Shown: positions 19,214 to 27,769, counted from the stretch's first letter. The stretch: 50,973 nucleotides of DNA from an alpha proteobacterium SCGC AAA288-N07 (GCA_000513055.1 AZYB01000006.1:1-50973); one strand, 5' to 3'. Numbers and translations are program-made. The notes: generated by a model from the sequence alone, not told the origin.

Positions 19214-19768
19214 ATGAGGAAAGTTAAATTTACAGAAATGAAAAAAGGTTCGAAGGAAGACTACCTTCTCTTAAACAAATTAGAAAAAAGATTTATCGAT
19301 GGTACTGCTGATCGTATTCTTAAAACAATGCAAGGATTAACTTCGGGTCTTGTTGGTTATCAAATTAATAGACTTGAACATTCTTTACAAACGGCAACTA
19401 GAGCTTTGAAAGAAAATGCTTCTAATGAAATGATCGTTGCTGCCTTATTGCATGATATAGGGGATGAACTTGCCCCTAACAATCATGCTGAGTTCGCATC
19501 CGCTATTTTGAAACCCTATGTAAGTGAAAAAACTTCATGGATTGTTGAAAAACATGGAGTATTTCAAATGTACTATTATGCGCACCACTTAAGTTTCAAT
19601 AAAAATGAAAGAGATAAATATAAGGGTCATAAATATTACTCTGCTACTGCAGAATTTTGTGAAAAATGGGATCAATTATCATTTGATCCTAATTACAAAT
19701 CCCTATCTTTAAAAGATTTTGAACCTTATGTTAGAAAAATATTTAGTAGAACTCCATATACGCAATAA
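19214..19768 (+). CDS. HD-domain protein of the PhnZ/MIOX-like oxygenase group
   Basis: This 184-residue cytoplasmic HD protein is closer in pattern to PhnZ/TmpB-type diiron oxygenases than to plain phosphohydrolases. It shares RLEHSLQTATRA, NEMIVAALLHDIGDE and HAEFASAIL. Likely metal ligands are His56, His80-Asp81, His91, His114 and Asp153. PhnZ cleaves the C-P bond of 2-amino-1-hydroxyethylphosphonate after its iron pair activates O2. The residues aligned by eye with the PhnZ substrate-gating Tyr and Glu are Leu and Tyr here, so a different substrate is likely. No phosphonate gene (phnY, phnW) is adjacent. A hydrolase function is not excluded. Confidence 0.65.
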   Translation: MRKVKFTEMKKGSKEDYLLLNKLEKRFIDGTADRILKTMQGLTSGLVGYQINRLEHSLQTATRALKENASNEMIVAALLHDIGDELAPNNHAEFASAILKPYVSEKTSWIVEKHGVFQMYYYAHHLSFNKNERDKYKGHKYYSATAEFCEKWDQLSFDPNYKSLSLKDFEPYVRKIFSRTPYTQ

Positions 19769-19777
19769 AATTTTGCT

Positions 19778-20104
19778 TTAATGACTGTGCTCTTCAATTC
19801 CATGTTTTTTTAATAATTGGTGCATTCTCTCGTGTTCTTTGTGGTTTAAGCTATAGAAAATAATTATTGTCACTATTGAACCAACTACAACACCTTGAAC
19901 AAATCTGAATACAATTCTTTTATTTCTTTTTTTTGTTTCAACAGTCATTTTTTTTCCACGCTTTTTAGCTTCATAAAATTTATAAATTGAATAAGCAATT
20001 AACGCTAACCCTAAAGCCCAAGAAATTGGATGATTAACTGTTGCTATAAAAGATCCTCCGAAAAGAATTGCTATGAAACCACTTATCCAACAGATGGGAC
20101 ACAT
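19778..20104 (-). CDS. Small membrane protein with N-terminal CPICW motif, unknown function
   Basis: I do not recognise a family. The 108-residue protein begins MCPICWISGF, has hydrophobic segments at about residues 7-24, 28-44 and 68-86, a basic loop (KKRGKKMTVETKKRNKR) and a His-rich tail (HKEHERMHQLLKKHGIEEHSH). The Cys pair and His tail could bind metal, but this is inference. It lies 6 bases downstream of the YeeE/YedE pair on the same strand, so it is probably co-transcribed with sulfur-transport genes. Confidence 0.7.
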   Translation of the reverse strand: MCPICWISGFIAILFGGSFIATVNHPISWALGLALIAYSIYKFYEAKKRGKKMTVETKKRNKRIVFRFVQGVVVGSIVTIIIFYSLNHKEHERMHQLLKKHGIEEHSH

Positions 20105-20110
20105 TATTAT

Positions 20111-20545
20111 TTAAATACTTTTTTGAGTTGTAATAATTATTTTATTCACCAATTTAGTTAACATAAACCCTCCTAACATAGATAATACAAAAAACACTGA
20201 ATAAGTATTTAATAATGCTAGAGATGATATTGCTGGCCCCGGACAAAATCCAACCATCCCCCATCCAACACCAAACATACCAGAACCTATAATTAAATTT
20301 TTATCAATAGATTTTAGAGCTGGAATAGCAAAATTGTCAGCAAATAAAGGTTTGCTTTTATTTCTAAATAAAAAAAATACCGGAGCACTTACAATAATTG
20401 CGCCCATCATCACAAAAATTAAGGAAGGATCCCATTGACCAAATAAATCTAGAAATCCTAGAACCTTTTCTGGATTGATCATATTAGAAACGGACAAACC
20501 AACACCAAAAATTATTCCACTGACTAAAGAAATTATTTTAGACAT
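20111..20545 (-). CDS. YeeE/YedE family (DUF6691-type) membrane protein, second half-subunit
   Basis: YeeE/YedE proteins move sulfur compounds such as thiosulfate across the inner membrane, using conserved cysteines. This 144-residue half-size protein has four hydrophobic segments and the signature GWGMVGFCPGPAISSLA, including the conserved Cys-Pro. It follows its partner by 9 bases. Paired half-size proteins of this kind often sit beside rhodaneses or sulfur-metabolism genes, as cysE, a rhodanese and cysK do here on the other side. The transported compound is inferred only. Confidence 0.82.
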   Translation of the reverse strand: MSKIISLVSGIIFGVGLSVSNMINPEKVLGFLDLFGQWDPSLIFVMMGAIIVSAPVFFLFRNKSKPLFADNFAIPALKSIDKNLIIGSGMFGVGWGMVGFCPGPAISSLALLNTYSVFFVLSMLGGFMLTKLVNKIIITTQKSI

Positions 20546-20554
20546 TGTTGTTTT

Positions 20555-20968
20555 TTATCCAATCAACTTAACTGTTATAATTGCTGTAATCATAAAAATG
20601 ATTGTTGCCGTAATAGATCTTATCGACAAAAGACTAATACCACAAATGCCATGACCACTTGTACAACCTCTTCCAACTTTTGTTCCTATGCCAACTAAAA
20701 AGCCAGCAATAACAATGATTGGTAGCGACGAGGTTATTAAAAAAGGAATATTATTTTTTGTAAAAAATGCATAAAAAATGGGGCCCAAAACTAACCCAAC
20801 AATAAATAAAAAGTTATCAGTTCTATTTTGTTTTGAAACAAAAGCATTATTTACAATGCCGCTAACGCCCGCTAATCGGCCATTACCAACAAAAAATAAT
20901 ATAACCGCCAAACCAATTATTATGCCTCCTGTAAAAGCTGACTGGGGTGTAAAGTTTATGATATTCAT
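20555..20968 (-). CDS. YeeE/YedE family membrane protein, first half-subunit
   Basis: The partner of the downstream half-transporter. The 137-residue protein shows GNGRLAGVSGIVN near residues 28-40 and the signature GRGCTSGHGICGISLLS near 96-112, the Cys-containing segment that lines the path in YeeE-type transporters. The start at 20968 is divergent from cysE across 91 bases. Together the two halves equal one full-length YeeE. A role in reduced-sulfur uptake fits an organism group that often lacks sulfate assimilation, but no sulfate-reduction genes can be judged from this window alone. Confidence 0.84.
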   Translation of the reverse strand: MNIINFTPQSAFTGGIIIGLAVILFFVGNGRLAGVSGIVNNAFVSKQNRTDNFLFIVGLVLGPIFYAFFTKNNIPFLITSSLPIIVIAGFLVGIGTKVGRGCTSGHGICGISLLSIRSITATIIFMITAIITVKLIG

Positions 20969-21059
20969 AAATTTAATAAACTAAAGTATAGATTATTCTA
21001 TATAAAATTAATATTTAAACTTCATTGTTTTAACAATATTTTCCTTTAAATTAAAAATA

Positions 21060-21650
21060 ATGAATGAATATATAAAATCTATTAAGGATCGGGATCCCGC
21101 GGCTAAATCTAGTCTAAGTATTATCCTGACTTATCCTGGGGTTAAAGCAATTTTTTTTCATCGAATAGCAAACTTTTTTTCTAAAGCTAGATTTGCTTTA
21201 GTTGCAAGAATCGTTTCCCAATTTTCAAGATTTTTAACTGGAATAGAAATACACCCAGCTGCAAAGATCGGAAAAAACTTTTTTATTGATCATGGAATGG
21301 GTGTGGTAATTGGAGAAACTTCCGAAATTGAAGATAATGTAACACTTTACCACTCTGTTACTCTAGGAGGAATATCACCTAGCATTAATTCAGACGGACA
21401 AAGAGGAATCAAGCGTCATCCAACTTTGAAAAATAATGTTGTGGTGGGATCTGGAGCACAAGTTTTAGGACCAATCATAGTTGAAGAATTTGCTAAAATT
21501 GGTGCAAATGCAGTGGTCACACACGATGTACCTGAGCATGCTATCATGGTTGGAGTTCCTGCAAAAAACATTAGGACCAAACCTGAAATTAAAGATACTT
21601 CATTCAAACCCTATGGAATCATCGATGAAGATGATATTCCTACTTGTTAA
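21060..21650 (+). CDS. cysE: Serine O-acetyltransferase
   Basis: CysE makes O-acetylserine from serine and acetyl-CoA, the carbon acceptor for cysteine synthesis. The 196-residue protein is a short-form enzyme: [60 protein letters not shown] and the left-handed beta-helix repeat region ending [21 protein letters not shown]. The long N-terminal helical domain of the enterobacterial form is absent. It heads a rightward pair with the rhodanese gene (11-base gap) and is divergent from the YeeE/YedE genes. Identity is secure. Confidence 0.94.
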   Translation: MNEYIKSIKDRDPAAKSSLSIILTYPGVKAIFFHRIANFFSKARFALVARIVSQFSRFLTGIEIHPAAKIGKNFFIDHGMGVVIGETSEIEDNVTLYHSVTLGGISPSINSDGQRGIKRHPTLKNNVVVGSGAQVLGPIIVEEFAKIGANAVVTHDVPEHAIMVGVPAKNIRTKPEIKDTSFKPYGIIDEDDIPTC

Positions 21651-21661
21651 GGTAAAAATTT

Positions 21662-22030
21662 ATGATTAAACAAATAACCTGTAAAGAAATAAATGATTAT
21701 GTAAAAAATAATCCTAAGAGTGTATTACTAGATGTTAGGACTCAGGGAGAATTGAACAATGTCGGCAAACCAGATGGAGATAAAATAGGATTAAAAACTT
21801 ATTTTTTGGAAATACGAAGAGATGCTTTCTTCGACTTTATACAAGAATTTAAAAATTTAGATATTAGTCAAGACAAAGAAGTATTGATTATTTGTGCGTC
21901 AGGCGAAAGATCTCAAATTACTGCAGAATTATTAACTAGAGAAAATTATAAATCAATAAATATTTCTGATGGTTTTATGGGTAGTCAAGAAGGTATAGGT
22001 TGGAAAAAAAACGGTTTACCATGCTTATAG
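21662..22030 (+). CDS. Rhodanese-like single-domain sulfurtransferase
   Basis: A single rhodanese domain of 122 residues, predicted to carry sulfur as a persulfide on one Cys. The active-site loop reads LIICASGERSQITAELL, with Cys near residue 79 in the CxxGxRS pattern. The N-terminal LLDVRTQGELNNVG is the CH2A-like motif. It follows cysE by 11 bases and overlaps the convergent cysK by 6 bases. Its place among cysE, cysK and sulfur transporters suggests handling of sulfane sulfur, which is inference. Confidence 0.88.
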   Translation: MIKQITCKEINDYVKNNPKSVLLDVRTQGELNNVGKPDGDKIGLKTYFLEIRRDAFFDFIQEFKNLDISQDKEVLIICASGERSQITAELLTRENYKSINISDGFMGSQEGIGWKKNGLPCL

Positions 22031-23026
22031 CCACTTTGGACAAGGAAGTCCTTTTTCCGTTAAAAATTTTTTGTTGAACAGTTTACTGCGATATATATCA
22101 GATTTATCGCACAGAATTGTTACAATGGTATGATTGGGACCTAAATCCTTAGCTAATTTTATAGCACCAGCAACATTGATACCCGTGCTTGTACCTAAAC
22201 TTAAACCTTCTTTTTCCAATAATTCAAACAAAACTGTTAAGGCATCATGATCATTGATGGAATATGCATCATCAATTGGAGCTTGTTCAAAATTTTTAGT
22301 TATACGACTAGACCCTATACCTTCAGTAATTGACTTTCCTTCTATTTTTAATTCACCATGCTTGATGTGATTATGAAGAGCAGATCCTTTTGGATCCGAT
22401 AGGACAATTTTAATATTCTTATTTTTTTCCTTAAGAGCTTTACCTACTCCAGCGATAGTTCCTCCCGTTCCCGAGGCACAAATAAATGCATCAACTTTAC
22501 CTTCTGTTTGATCCCAAATTTCTGGGCCAGTTGTTTCGTAATGGCCCTTATGATTAGCTATATTGTCGAATTGATTTGCCCAAAATACACCTTGAGTGTG
22601 TTTCTTTTTTAAATCCTCTGCAAGTTTGCCTGAATATTTCACGTAATTATTTGGATCCTTATAAGGTTTTGCCGGAACTAAACGTAAGTCAGCACCAATA
22701 GATTTAAGAATATCTTTTTTTTCTTGAGTTTGAGTTTCGGGCATTACAATAATGCTTTTGTAACCTCTGGAATTTCCAATCAAACATAAACCAATCCCAG
22801 TATTTCCTGCAGTTCCTTCAACAATAGTTCCTCCTTTAGAAATTAATTTTTTCTCCTCTGCATCTTTAATTAAGGCCCAGGCCGCTCTATCTTTAACTGA
22901 ACCGCCCGGGTTTAAAAATTCGGCTTTTCCATATATATTACAACCGGTTAATTCCGAAGGTCCATTTAATTTAATGAGAGGTGTATTTCCTATACCATCA
23001 ACAAAATTATTTAATACATTTTTCAT
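22025..23026 (-). CDS. cysK: Cysteine synthase (O-acetylserine sulfhydrylase)
   Basis: This PLP enzyme joins O-acetylserine and sulfide to form cysteine. The 333-residue protein shows IGNTPLIKLNGPSE, NPGGSVKDRAAW with the PLP Lys (about residue 46), EGTAGNTGIGL, GTGGTIAGVGKALKE and the C-terminal TSTGINVAGA. CysK and CysM subtypes, and the cystathionine beta-synthase catalytic core, are hard to separate by eye; the neighbouring cysE favours cysteine synthase. It converges on the rhodanese gene. It begins 51 bases from the end of bhmT on the same strand, so bhmT-cysK could be one transcript. Confidence 0.9.
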   Translation of the reverse strand: MKNVLNNFVDGIGNTPLIKLNGPSELTGCNIYGKAEFLNPGGSVKDRAAWALIKDAEEKKLISKGGTIVEGTAGNTGIGLCLIGNSRGYKSIIVMPETQTQEKKDILKSIGADLRLVPAKPYKDPNNYVKYSGKLAEDLKKKHTQGVFWANQFDNIANHKGHYETTGPEIWDQTEGKVDAFICASGTGGTIAGVGKALKEKNKNIKIVLSDPKGSALHNHIKHGELKIEGKSITEGIGSSRITKNFEQAPIDDAYSINDHDALTVLFELLEKEGLSLGTSTGINVAGAIKLAKDLGPNHTIVTILCDKSDIYRSKLFNKKFLTEKGLPCPKWL

Positions 23027-23076
23027 TTAATTATGATCAATAAATTTTTTTGTGTTTTTAAATAAATTAAATAGAA

Positions 23077-24153
23077 TTAAGCTTTATCTGTGTAATCTTT
23101 TTGATGTTTAGGAATTCTTTCATGAGTTCCAAACAAGAAATGACTAGACATTTTTTCTTTATATTTACTAGCTGGAACTTTTAATCCAACCGCTTCTGCA
23201 ACCTCTCTAATTAACATTGGATTTGCTCCACAGCAAACACCTAAATAATTTATACCAAGATCAAACGCTTCCTTTGCAAATTTACCAATTTCATATCTAT
23301 TGCATTGTATAGGATCCAGGGCTGTAGGAAATGGTGTTTTGTGAGGTGTGTGACAGCTACATCCATTATTATCTGGTAGATTAAAAAAAGTAGGATGTTC
23401 TTTTGTTGTACGATAATTAATAGGCAAAGCAGCTACGTGACATTTTAATGCTTTTCTAATTTCTTTAAGGTAAGGCATCATAGTAGCTGGGCCTCTAAAA
23501 CAATTCATTCCCACCACATCTCCTCCTCTTTGTTCTAATTCTTTGCAAGTGTCTAAAATAGAGACACCATCTCTCATAATGTTTTCACCCATAGGAGCAA
23601 TTGTAATAACGCTGGGAAGTTTTGATTGTTTCATTACATTCAAAGCTGCATAGGCTTCCTTTGCATAGTAAAAAGTTTCACCAATTAATATATCTGCACC
23701 TTCATCAACAGCCCATCCGACCATTTCTGAAAACATTTTTTCAACTTCTTTGTTTTGGCTAGTATCTTTATCATTCCAAATATTTGAATTAGAAATGTTA
23801 CCAGCCATTAAGTTGGGCTCGATTCCTTTTGGTGTATCGAGAGCAACTTTTTTCGCGATTTTTAAAGCTGATCTATTTAATGGCTCTAATAGTTCTTCTT
23901 TACCAATAACACGCATCTTTTCTCTGTGCCCATTATAAGTAAAAGCTTGAACTATATCAGAGCCTGCATGTTGAAAATCTCTGTGCAAATTTTCTAGAGC
24001 TTCTGGATGATCTAGTGAAACCATCGGAACAAATTCTCCGGATGCCATATATCCTCTTTTTTCAATTTCAAAAAGAAATCCCTCAGCACAAATCACGGGA
24101 CCAGAATTTAATCGTTCCATTAAGCTTCTTTTTTTTTCTTTTTGGTTATTCAT
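23077..24153 (-). CDS. bhmT: Betaine-homocysteine methyltransferase
   Basis: BhmT regenerates methionine by moving a methyl group from glycine betaine (or DMSP-type donors) to homocysteine. The 358-residue protein has the homocysteine methyltransferase barrel with three zinc-ligand cysteines: Cys218 (GMNCFRG) and Cys307-Cys308 (GVCCGANP). A further CSCHTPHKTPF segment near 265-275 is seen. The ATG at 24153 overlaps the stop of a 45-codon leader ORF as ATGA, implying coupling. Upstream lie tandem SAM-II-like and SAM-V-like aptamers with an intrinsic terminator, so expression should fall when S-adenosylmethionine is abundant. This control is known for bhmT in Pelagibacter. Confidence 0.92.
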   Translation of the reverse strand: MNNQKEKKRSLMERLNSGPVICAEGFLFEIEKRGYMASGEFVPMVSLDHPEALENLHRDFQHAGSDIVQAFTYNGHREKMRVIGKEELLEPLNRSALKIAKKVALDTPKGIEPNLMAGNISNSNIWNDKDTSQNKEVEKMFSEMVGWAVDEGADILIGETFYYAKEAYAALNVMKQSKLPSVITIAPMGENIMRDGVSILDTCKELEQRGGDVVGMNCFRGPATMMPYLKEIRKALKCHVAALPINYRTTKEHPTFFNLPDNNGCSCHTPHKTPFPTALDPIQCNRYEIGKFAKEAFDLGINYLGVCCGANPMLIREVAEAVGLKVPASKYKEKMSSHFLFGTHERIPKHQKDYTDKA

Positions 24154-24287
24154 ATTTTAATTTTCCTGTTACTTCCAAGGAGAGTAATGAACAATTGGAA
24201 ATCCTGTAAACAGCTCTCGTCATAGAGAGGAAGTATAAGCTTAATACTATAAGAGCAACTATTTACTCGAATTTTCATATTGCCCAT
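24150..24287 (-). CDS. 45-codon leader ORF between SAM-V-like aptamer and bhmT
   Basis: An ORF starts with ATG at 24287, 3 bases after the AAAAAGGAG that closes the SAM-V-like aptamer, and reads MGNMKIRVNSCSYSIKLILP and on to GSNRKIKI. It ends in a TGA that overlaps the bhmT ATG (ATGA). The protein resembles nothing I know and the region also holds a small hairpin (CTCTC-tatgac-GAGAG). Either the ORF is translated and bhmT is coupled to it, or the ORF is chance and bhmT uses its own weak AACAGGA site. No homologue evidence is available. Confidence 0.45.
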   Translation of the reverse strand: MGNMKIRVNSCSYSIKLILPLYDESCLQDFQLFITLLGSNRKIKI

Positions 24288-24290
24288 TTT

Positions 24291-24350
24291 CTCCTTTTTA
24301 GTGCTTCGACACATGTCAGGTGCACAATTTGGTTAAATTACCCGGTCTTT
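24291..24350 (-). promoter_or_regulatory. SAM-V-like riboswitch aptamer with Shine-Dalgarno
   Basis: On the minus strand the stem CGGGT (24344-24340) pairs with ACCTG (24321-24317) around the loop AATTTAACCAAATTGTGC. The loop end GTGC (24325-24322) can pair with GCAC (24304-24301) as a pseudoknot, followed at once by TAAAAAGGAG. This is the SAM-II/SAM-V plan: a one-stem pseudoknot whose 3' strand abuts the ribosome site. Ligand binding should hide AAGGAG. It is called SAM-V because it is the ribosome-proximal member of a tandem pair, as described in marine bacteria. A covariance-model search would settle the class. Confidence 0.75.
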
Positions 24351-24371
24351 TGATGAAAAATAATGACTTCC

Positions 24372-24401
24372 AAAAAAAAACCACCTGCTGAAGCGGTGGT
24401 T
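24372..24401 (-). terminator. Intrinsic terminator controlled by the upstream SAM-II-like aptamer
   Basis: On the minus strand ACCACC (24400-24395) pairs with GGTGGT (24385-24380), extended by an inner GC/GC pair, and is followed by nine T. The right arm CGCTTCAGCAGG can instead pair with CCTGCTAAAGCG in the aptamer's pseudoknot strand (24419-24408), giving a clear antiterminator. Binding of the ligand should free the arm and cause termination. Confidence 0.82.
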
Positions 24402-24403
24402 AT

Positions 24404-24460
24404 AAATCGCTTTAGCAGGAATTTTTAAAGCGCCCGCAATTTGATTCAACTCGGCGCTAG
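24404..24460 (-). promoter_or_regulatory. SAM-II-like riboswitch aptamer
   Basis: On the minus strand AGCGCC (24458-24453) pairs with GGCGCT (24434-24429) around the loop GAGTTGAATCAAATTGCG. Then come a TTTAAAAATT linker and CCTGCTAAAGCG. ATTGC in the loop and GCTAAAG in the 3' strand are SAM-II hallmarks. Its 3' strand doubles as the antiterminator for the hairpin at 24372-24401. Together with the SAM-V-like aptamer it forms a two-stage control: early transcription stop, then ribosome-site masking. Confidence 0.78.
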
Positions 24461-24525
24461 GTAAAATTCTAACTAATGCTATATATATTGTCAAATACAA
24501 TCTTGATTTATTTAAGGAGTTTTAT

Positions 24526-26476
24526 TTGGAAAACTTACTAAAATATGAAAAAAGTCCTTATCTTAAACAGCACGAAAATAACCCTGTTCATTGGTATCCC
24601 TGGGGAGAAAGCTCATTAAAAAAGGCTAAGGAATTAAAAAAACCTATTTTCCTCAGTGTTGGTTACGCTAGTTGCCACTGGTGTCATGTAATGGCTCATG
24701 AAAGTTTTGAAAATACCGAAACAGCAAAAGTCATGAATGAAAAATTTATTAATATAAAAGTTGACCGAGAAGAGAGGCCAGATCTTGATTTTGTGTTTCA
24801 AAAAAGTTTGGCACTTTTAACTGGCACTCCTGGTGGATGGCCTCTATCAATGTTTCTTGATGAAAATGGCGTCCCTTTTTCTGGTGGAACCTATTTTCCT
24901 CCTCAAGAAATGCATGGACGTCCAAACTTTGTAAGTGTGCTTAATAATGTCTCCGATGTTTACAATAAAAACAGAGAAAAAATAATTGACCAAGCAACAC
25001 AAATAAGAAAAGTTTTTGATGAATTAAATAAAAAATCGTCAGTTATAAATCAAAGCCTATTACCTTATGTAGAAAAAGTTTTAACTTATTTAGATTCTGA
25101 TTTTGGAGGTTTTAAAGGAAATCCTAAATTTCCACAATTTTATATCTTTGATTGTTTGTTTTACTATTACAAAAAAACTCAAAAAAAAGAATTTCATCAA
25201 GTTGTGGAAAAATTATTAATGAATATATGCTCGAGAGGACTTTATGATCATTTGGAAGGAGGAATTGCAAGATACTCGGTAGACGATCAATGGATGGTTC
25301 CTCACTTTGAAAAAATGTTATATGACAATGTTCTTTTTATAGACTTGCTCACAAAATTTTATCAAAACAATAAAGAAAATTATTTTAAAGAAAAATTAAT
25401 TCAAACAATAAATTTTATTCATTCAAAATTTATTAATAGTGAGAATTTATTGGGTTCCGCTTATGATGCTGATAGTGATGGTGTAGAAGGAAAATACTAT
25501 GTCTGGAGGTACGAAGATTTAAAAAAAATACTTGCAGAAGATTTTGATTTTTTTTGCACAAAATTTTGAAATTTCAAAAGAAGGAAATTTTGAAAATAAT
25601 AATATTTTAATTGAAAAACCTAGTTTATTTTCTAACGAAAAAGATAGAAAAAAAATTGATATAATTAAAGAAAAACTATTAAAGGAAAGAGAGAAAAGAA
25701 ATAAACCTTTCTTCGATGATAAATCTCAAACGGATTTGAATGTTTTTTGGATCAATGTATTAATTTATGCTTCTGAAGTATTAGAAGAGCCTGAATTATT
25801 TAAAAAGAGTCAAAAATTTTATGAAATCATAAATAAGAAATTTGAGAAAAAAATTTTTCATTGTTACCAAAGTGAAAACAAAGTGACAGTATTTCTTGAA
25901 GATCATGTGTACTATTGTTTAATGTTGATAACTTTTTATGAAGTAACTGGAGAAGATAAATATTTATTAGCATGTGAAAAACTAATGTTAGAAACTTGGG
26001 AATTATTTTTTGATAAAAAAAATAATTTATTACAAAAAAATCCTATTAATAAAAATGATTTATTTGTGAACCCTGTGGATATTAACGATGGCAATATCCC
26101 AAATGGCAATAGTGTATATTTATTTATAAGCCAAAAACTAGAATTGATTTTGGAAAAACAAGAATGGCAATCAAAATGTAAGACATTAAAAGAATCTTTT
26201 CATTCACACATCAATATAAATTCTATGCAAATGTTTAGTTATTTAAAATATCTGGATATATCAGATGAGAAAATTAGTTTTACTTTTTTTGGTGATTTTA
26301 AAAAAATTGATGACTTACATAAAATTGTAAAAAAAAATTATCTAAATTTTGCAACAATTATTTATAGAAAAAGTGAAAAAAATTATCTTCTTATATGTAA
26401 AAATCAAACCTGTTCTCTACCAATCCACAATATTGAAGAATTTAATGAATATAGCAAAAAAAATTCAATCAACTAA
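24526..26476 (+). CDS. YyaL/DUF255 (SPATA20-like) thioredoxin-domain protein, one frameshift
   Basis: A large cytoplasmic protein with an N-terminal DUF255 thioredoxin-like domain (SPYLKQHENNPVHWYPWG, GYASCHWCHVM with a CxxC pair near residues 51-54, KVDREERPDLD) and a glycosidase-like alpha/alpha toroid (HFEKMLYDN, YDADSDGVEGKYYVW). The molecular function is unsettled. The TTG at 24526 is chosen because AAGGAG sits 6 bases upstream. The frame breaks at 25548-25555, an 8-base T run; removing one T gives DFDFFAQNFEISKE and a continuous protein of about 650 residues ending at 26476, next to the gshA start. It may be co-transcribed with gshA and gshB. Confidence 0.85.
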
Positions 26477-27769
26477 ATGATAACTACTAATGAAGATATC
26501 ATTCAATACTTTCAAAAGGGAATTAAAAATAAAGACAATTTTAAAATCGGAGTTGAGCATGAAAAATTTATCTTTAATAAGTCAAGAAAAAGAGCGGATT
26601 ATCAAACTATAAATAAAATATTTGATTCACTTAAAAATTTTGGTTGGCGTCCAATTTTTGAAGAAAATAATATAATTGCGTTAAAAAAAAAAGATTGTCA
26701 AATTACACTTGAGCCTGGAAATCAAATTGAATTATCGGGTGCACGATTAAATAATATTCATGACATTTGTAAGGAAGCGCACGATTATATTCTTGATTTA
26801 AAACAAATAAAATCTGAGTTAAATCTAAAAATTATATCTCTTGGTTTTGATCCAATTTCAAAATTAAAAGAAATTCCAGATAATCCCAAAAAAAGATATG
26901 AAATAATGACAAAAGAAATGCCAAAAAAAGGAAAATTGAGTTTAGATATGATGTATAGAACTTGTGGAACTCAAATTAATCTTGATTATTATTCAGAAGA
27001 AGATTTCACAAAAAAATTTAAACTTTGTTCCTACTTAGTACCGCTGTCTATAGCATTATTCGCGAATTCACCGATTGTTGAAAAAAAAAATAGCAATTAT
27101 TATTCTTACAGATCAAAAGTTTGGCAAAAAACTGCAAGAGGAGGTTTGCCTGTTGAATTCTTAGATAATATGGATTTTGAGCAATATGCAAAATTTGTAA
27201 TGAAATTTCCCATTTTATTTATTCAAAAGAAAAATAATTATATAGGAGTAGTTAGTAAAAATTTTGAAGACTTTATGAATGGAAAACTGGATGAAATAAA
27301 TAATGAATTGCCTGATGAGAATGATTTATCAATTCATTTAAGTACAATTTTTACTGAAAATAGACTCAAACAATATATCGAGATTAGATCGGTTGATACT
27401 TGTGATTGGGATTGTTTATGTAATGCTCCTGCTTTCTATGTTGGTCTCTTGTACAGCAATCTTGATGAGTCGCTTGAAATCATATCAAAATGGGGTAAAA
27501 AAAATTTGCTAAATGCTTACGCTGATGCACCAAAGAAAGGATTAAAAACTGAACTTGAAGGAAAGAATATTGGAGAGTGGAGTAAAATATTTCTGGACTT
27601 ATCAAAAAAAGGTCTGGAAAAAAGAAATCAATTAAACAAAAGTCAAAAAAATGAAACTATCTACCTAAATTATTTAAACCAGATTTTAAATTCAAATCAA
27701 ACAAATGCTGAATTAATGTTAGGTAAATTTAAAGAAGACAAGGATCTAAATTACTTGTATGAAAATTAA
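26477..27769 (+). CDS. gshA: Glutamate-cysteine ligase (plant/alphaproteobacterial type)
   Basis: GshA makes gamma-glutamylcysteine, the first step of glutathione synthesis. The 430-residue protein is of the GCS2-like type with FKIGVEHEKFIF at the N-terminus, LEPGNQIELSGA, MYRTCGTQINLDY, KTARGGLPVEF, IEIRSVDTCDWD and GLLYSNLD. The start directly follows the DUF255 stop, and the end overlaps gshB by 11 bases. Identity is secure from motifs and the gshB neighbour. Confidence 0.9.
   Translation: MITTNEDIIQYFQKGIKNKDNFKIGVEHEKFIFNKSRKRADYQTINKIFDSLKNFGWRPIFEENNIIALKKKDCQITLEPGNQIELSGARLNNIHDICKEAHDYILDLKQIKSELNLKIISLGFDPISKLKEIPDNPKKRYEIMTKEMPKKGKLSLDMMYRTCGTQINLDYYSEEDFTKKFKLCSYLVPLSIALFANSPIVEKKNSNYYSYRSKVWQKTARGGLPVEFLDNMDFEQYAKFVMKFPILFIQKKNNYIGVVSKNFEDFMNGKLDEINNELPDENDLSIHLSTIFTENRLKQYIEIRSVDTCDWDCLCNAPAFYVGLLYSNLDESLEIISKWGKKNLLNAYADAPKKGLKTELEGKNIGEWSKIFLDLSKKGLEKRNQLNKSQKNETIYLNYLNQILNSNQTNAELMLGKFKEDKDLNYLYEN

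Noticed and set aside
24372-24400. tRNA-like structure from the strong hairpin on the plus strand
   Set aside because: There is no acceptor stem, anticodon arm or T-loop pattern; the hairpin with its T run on the minus strand is explained as the riboswitch terminator.
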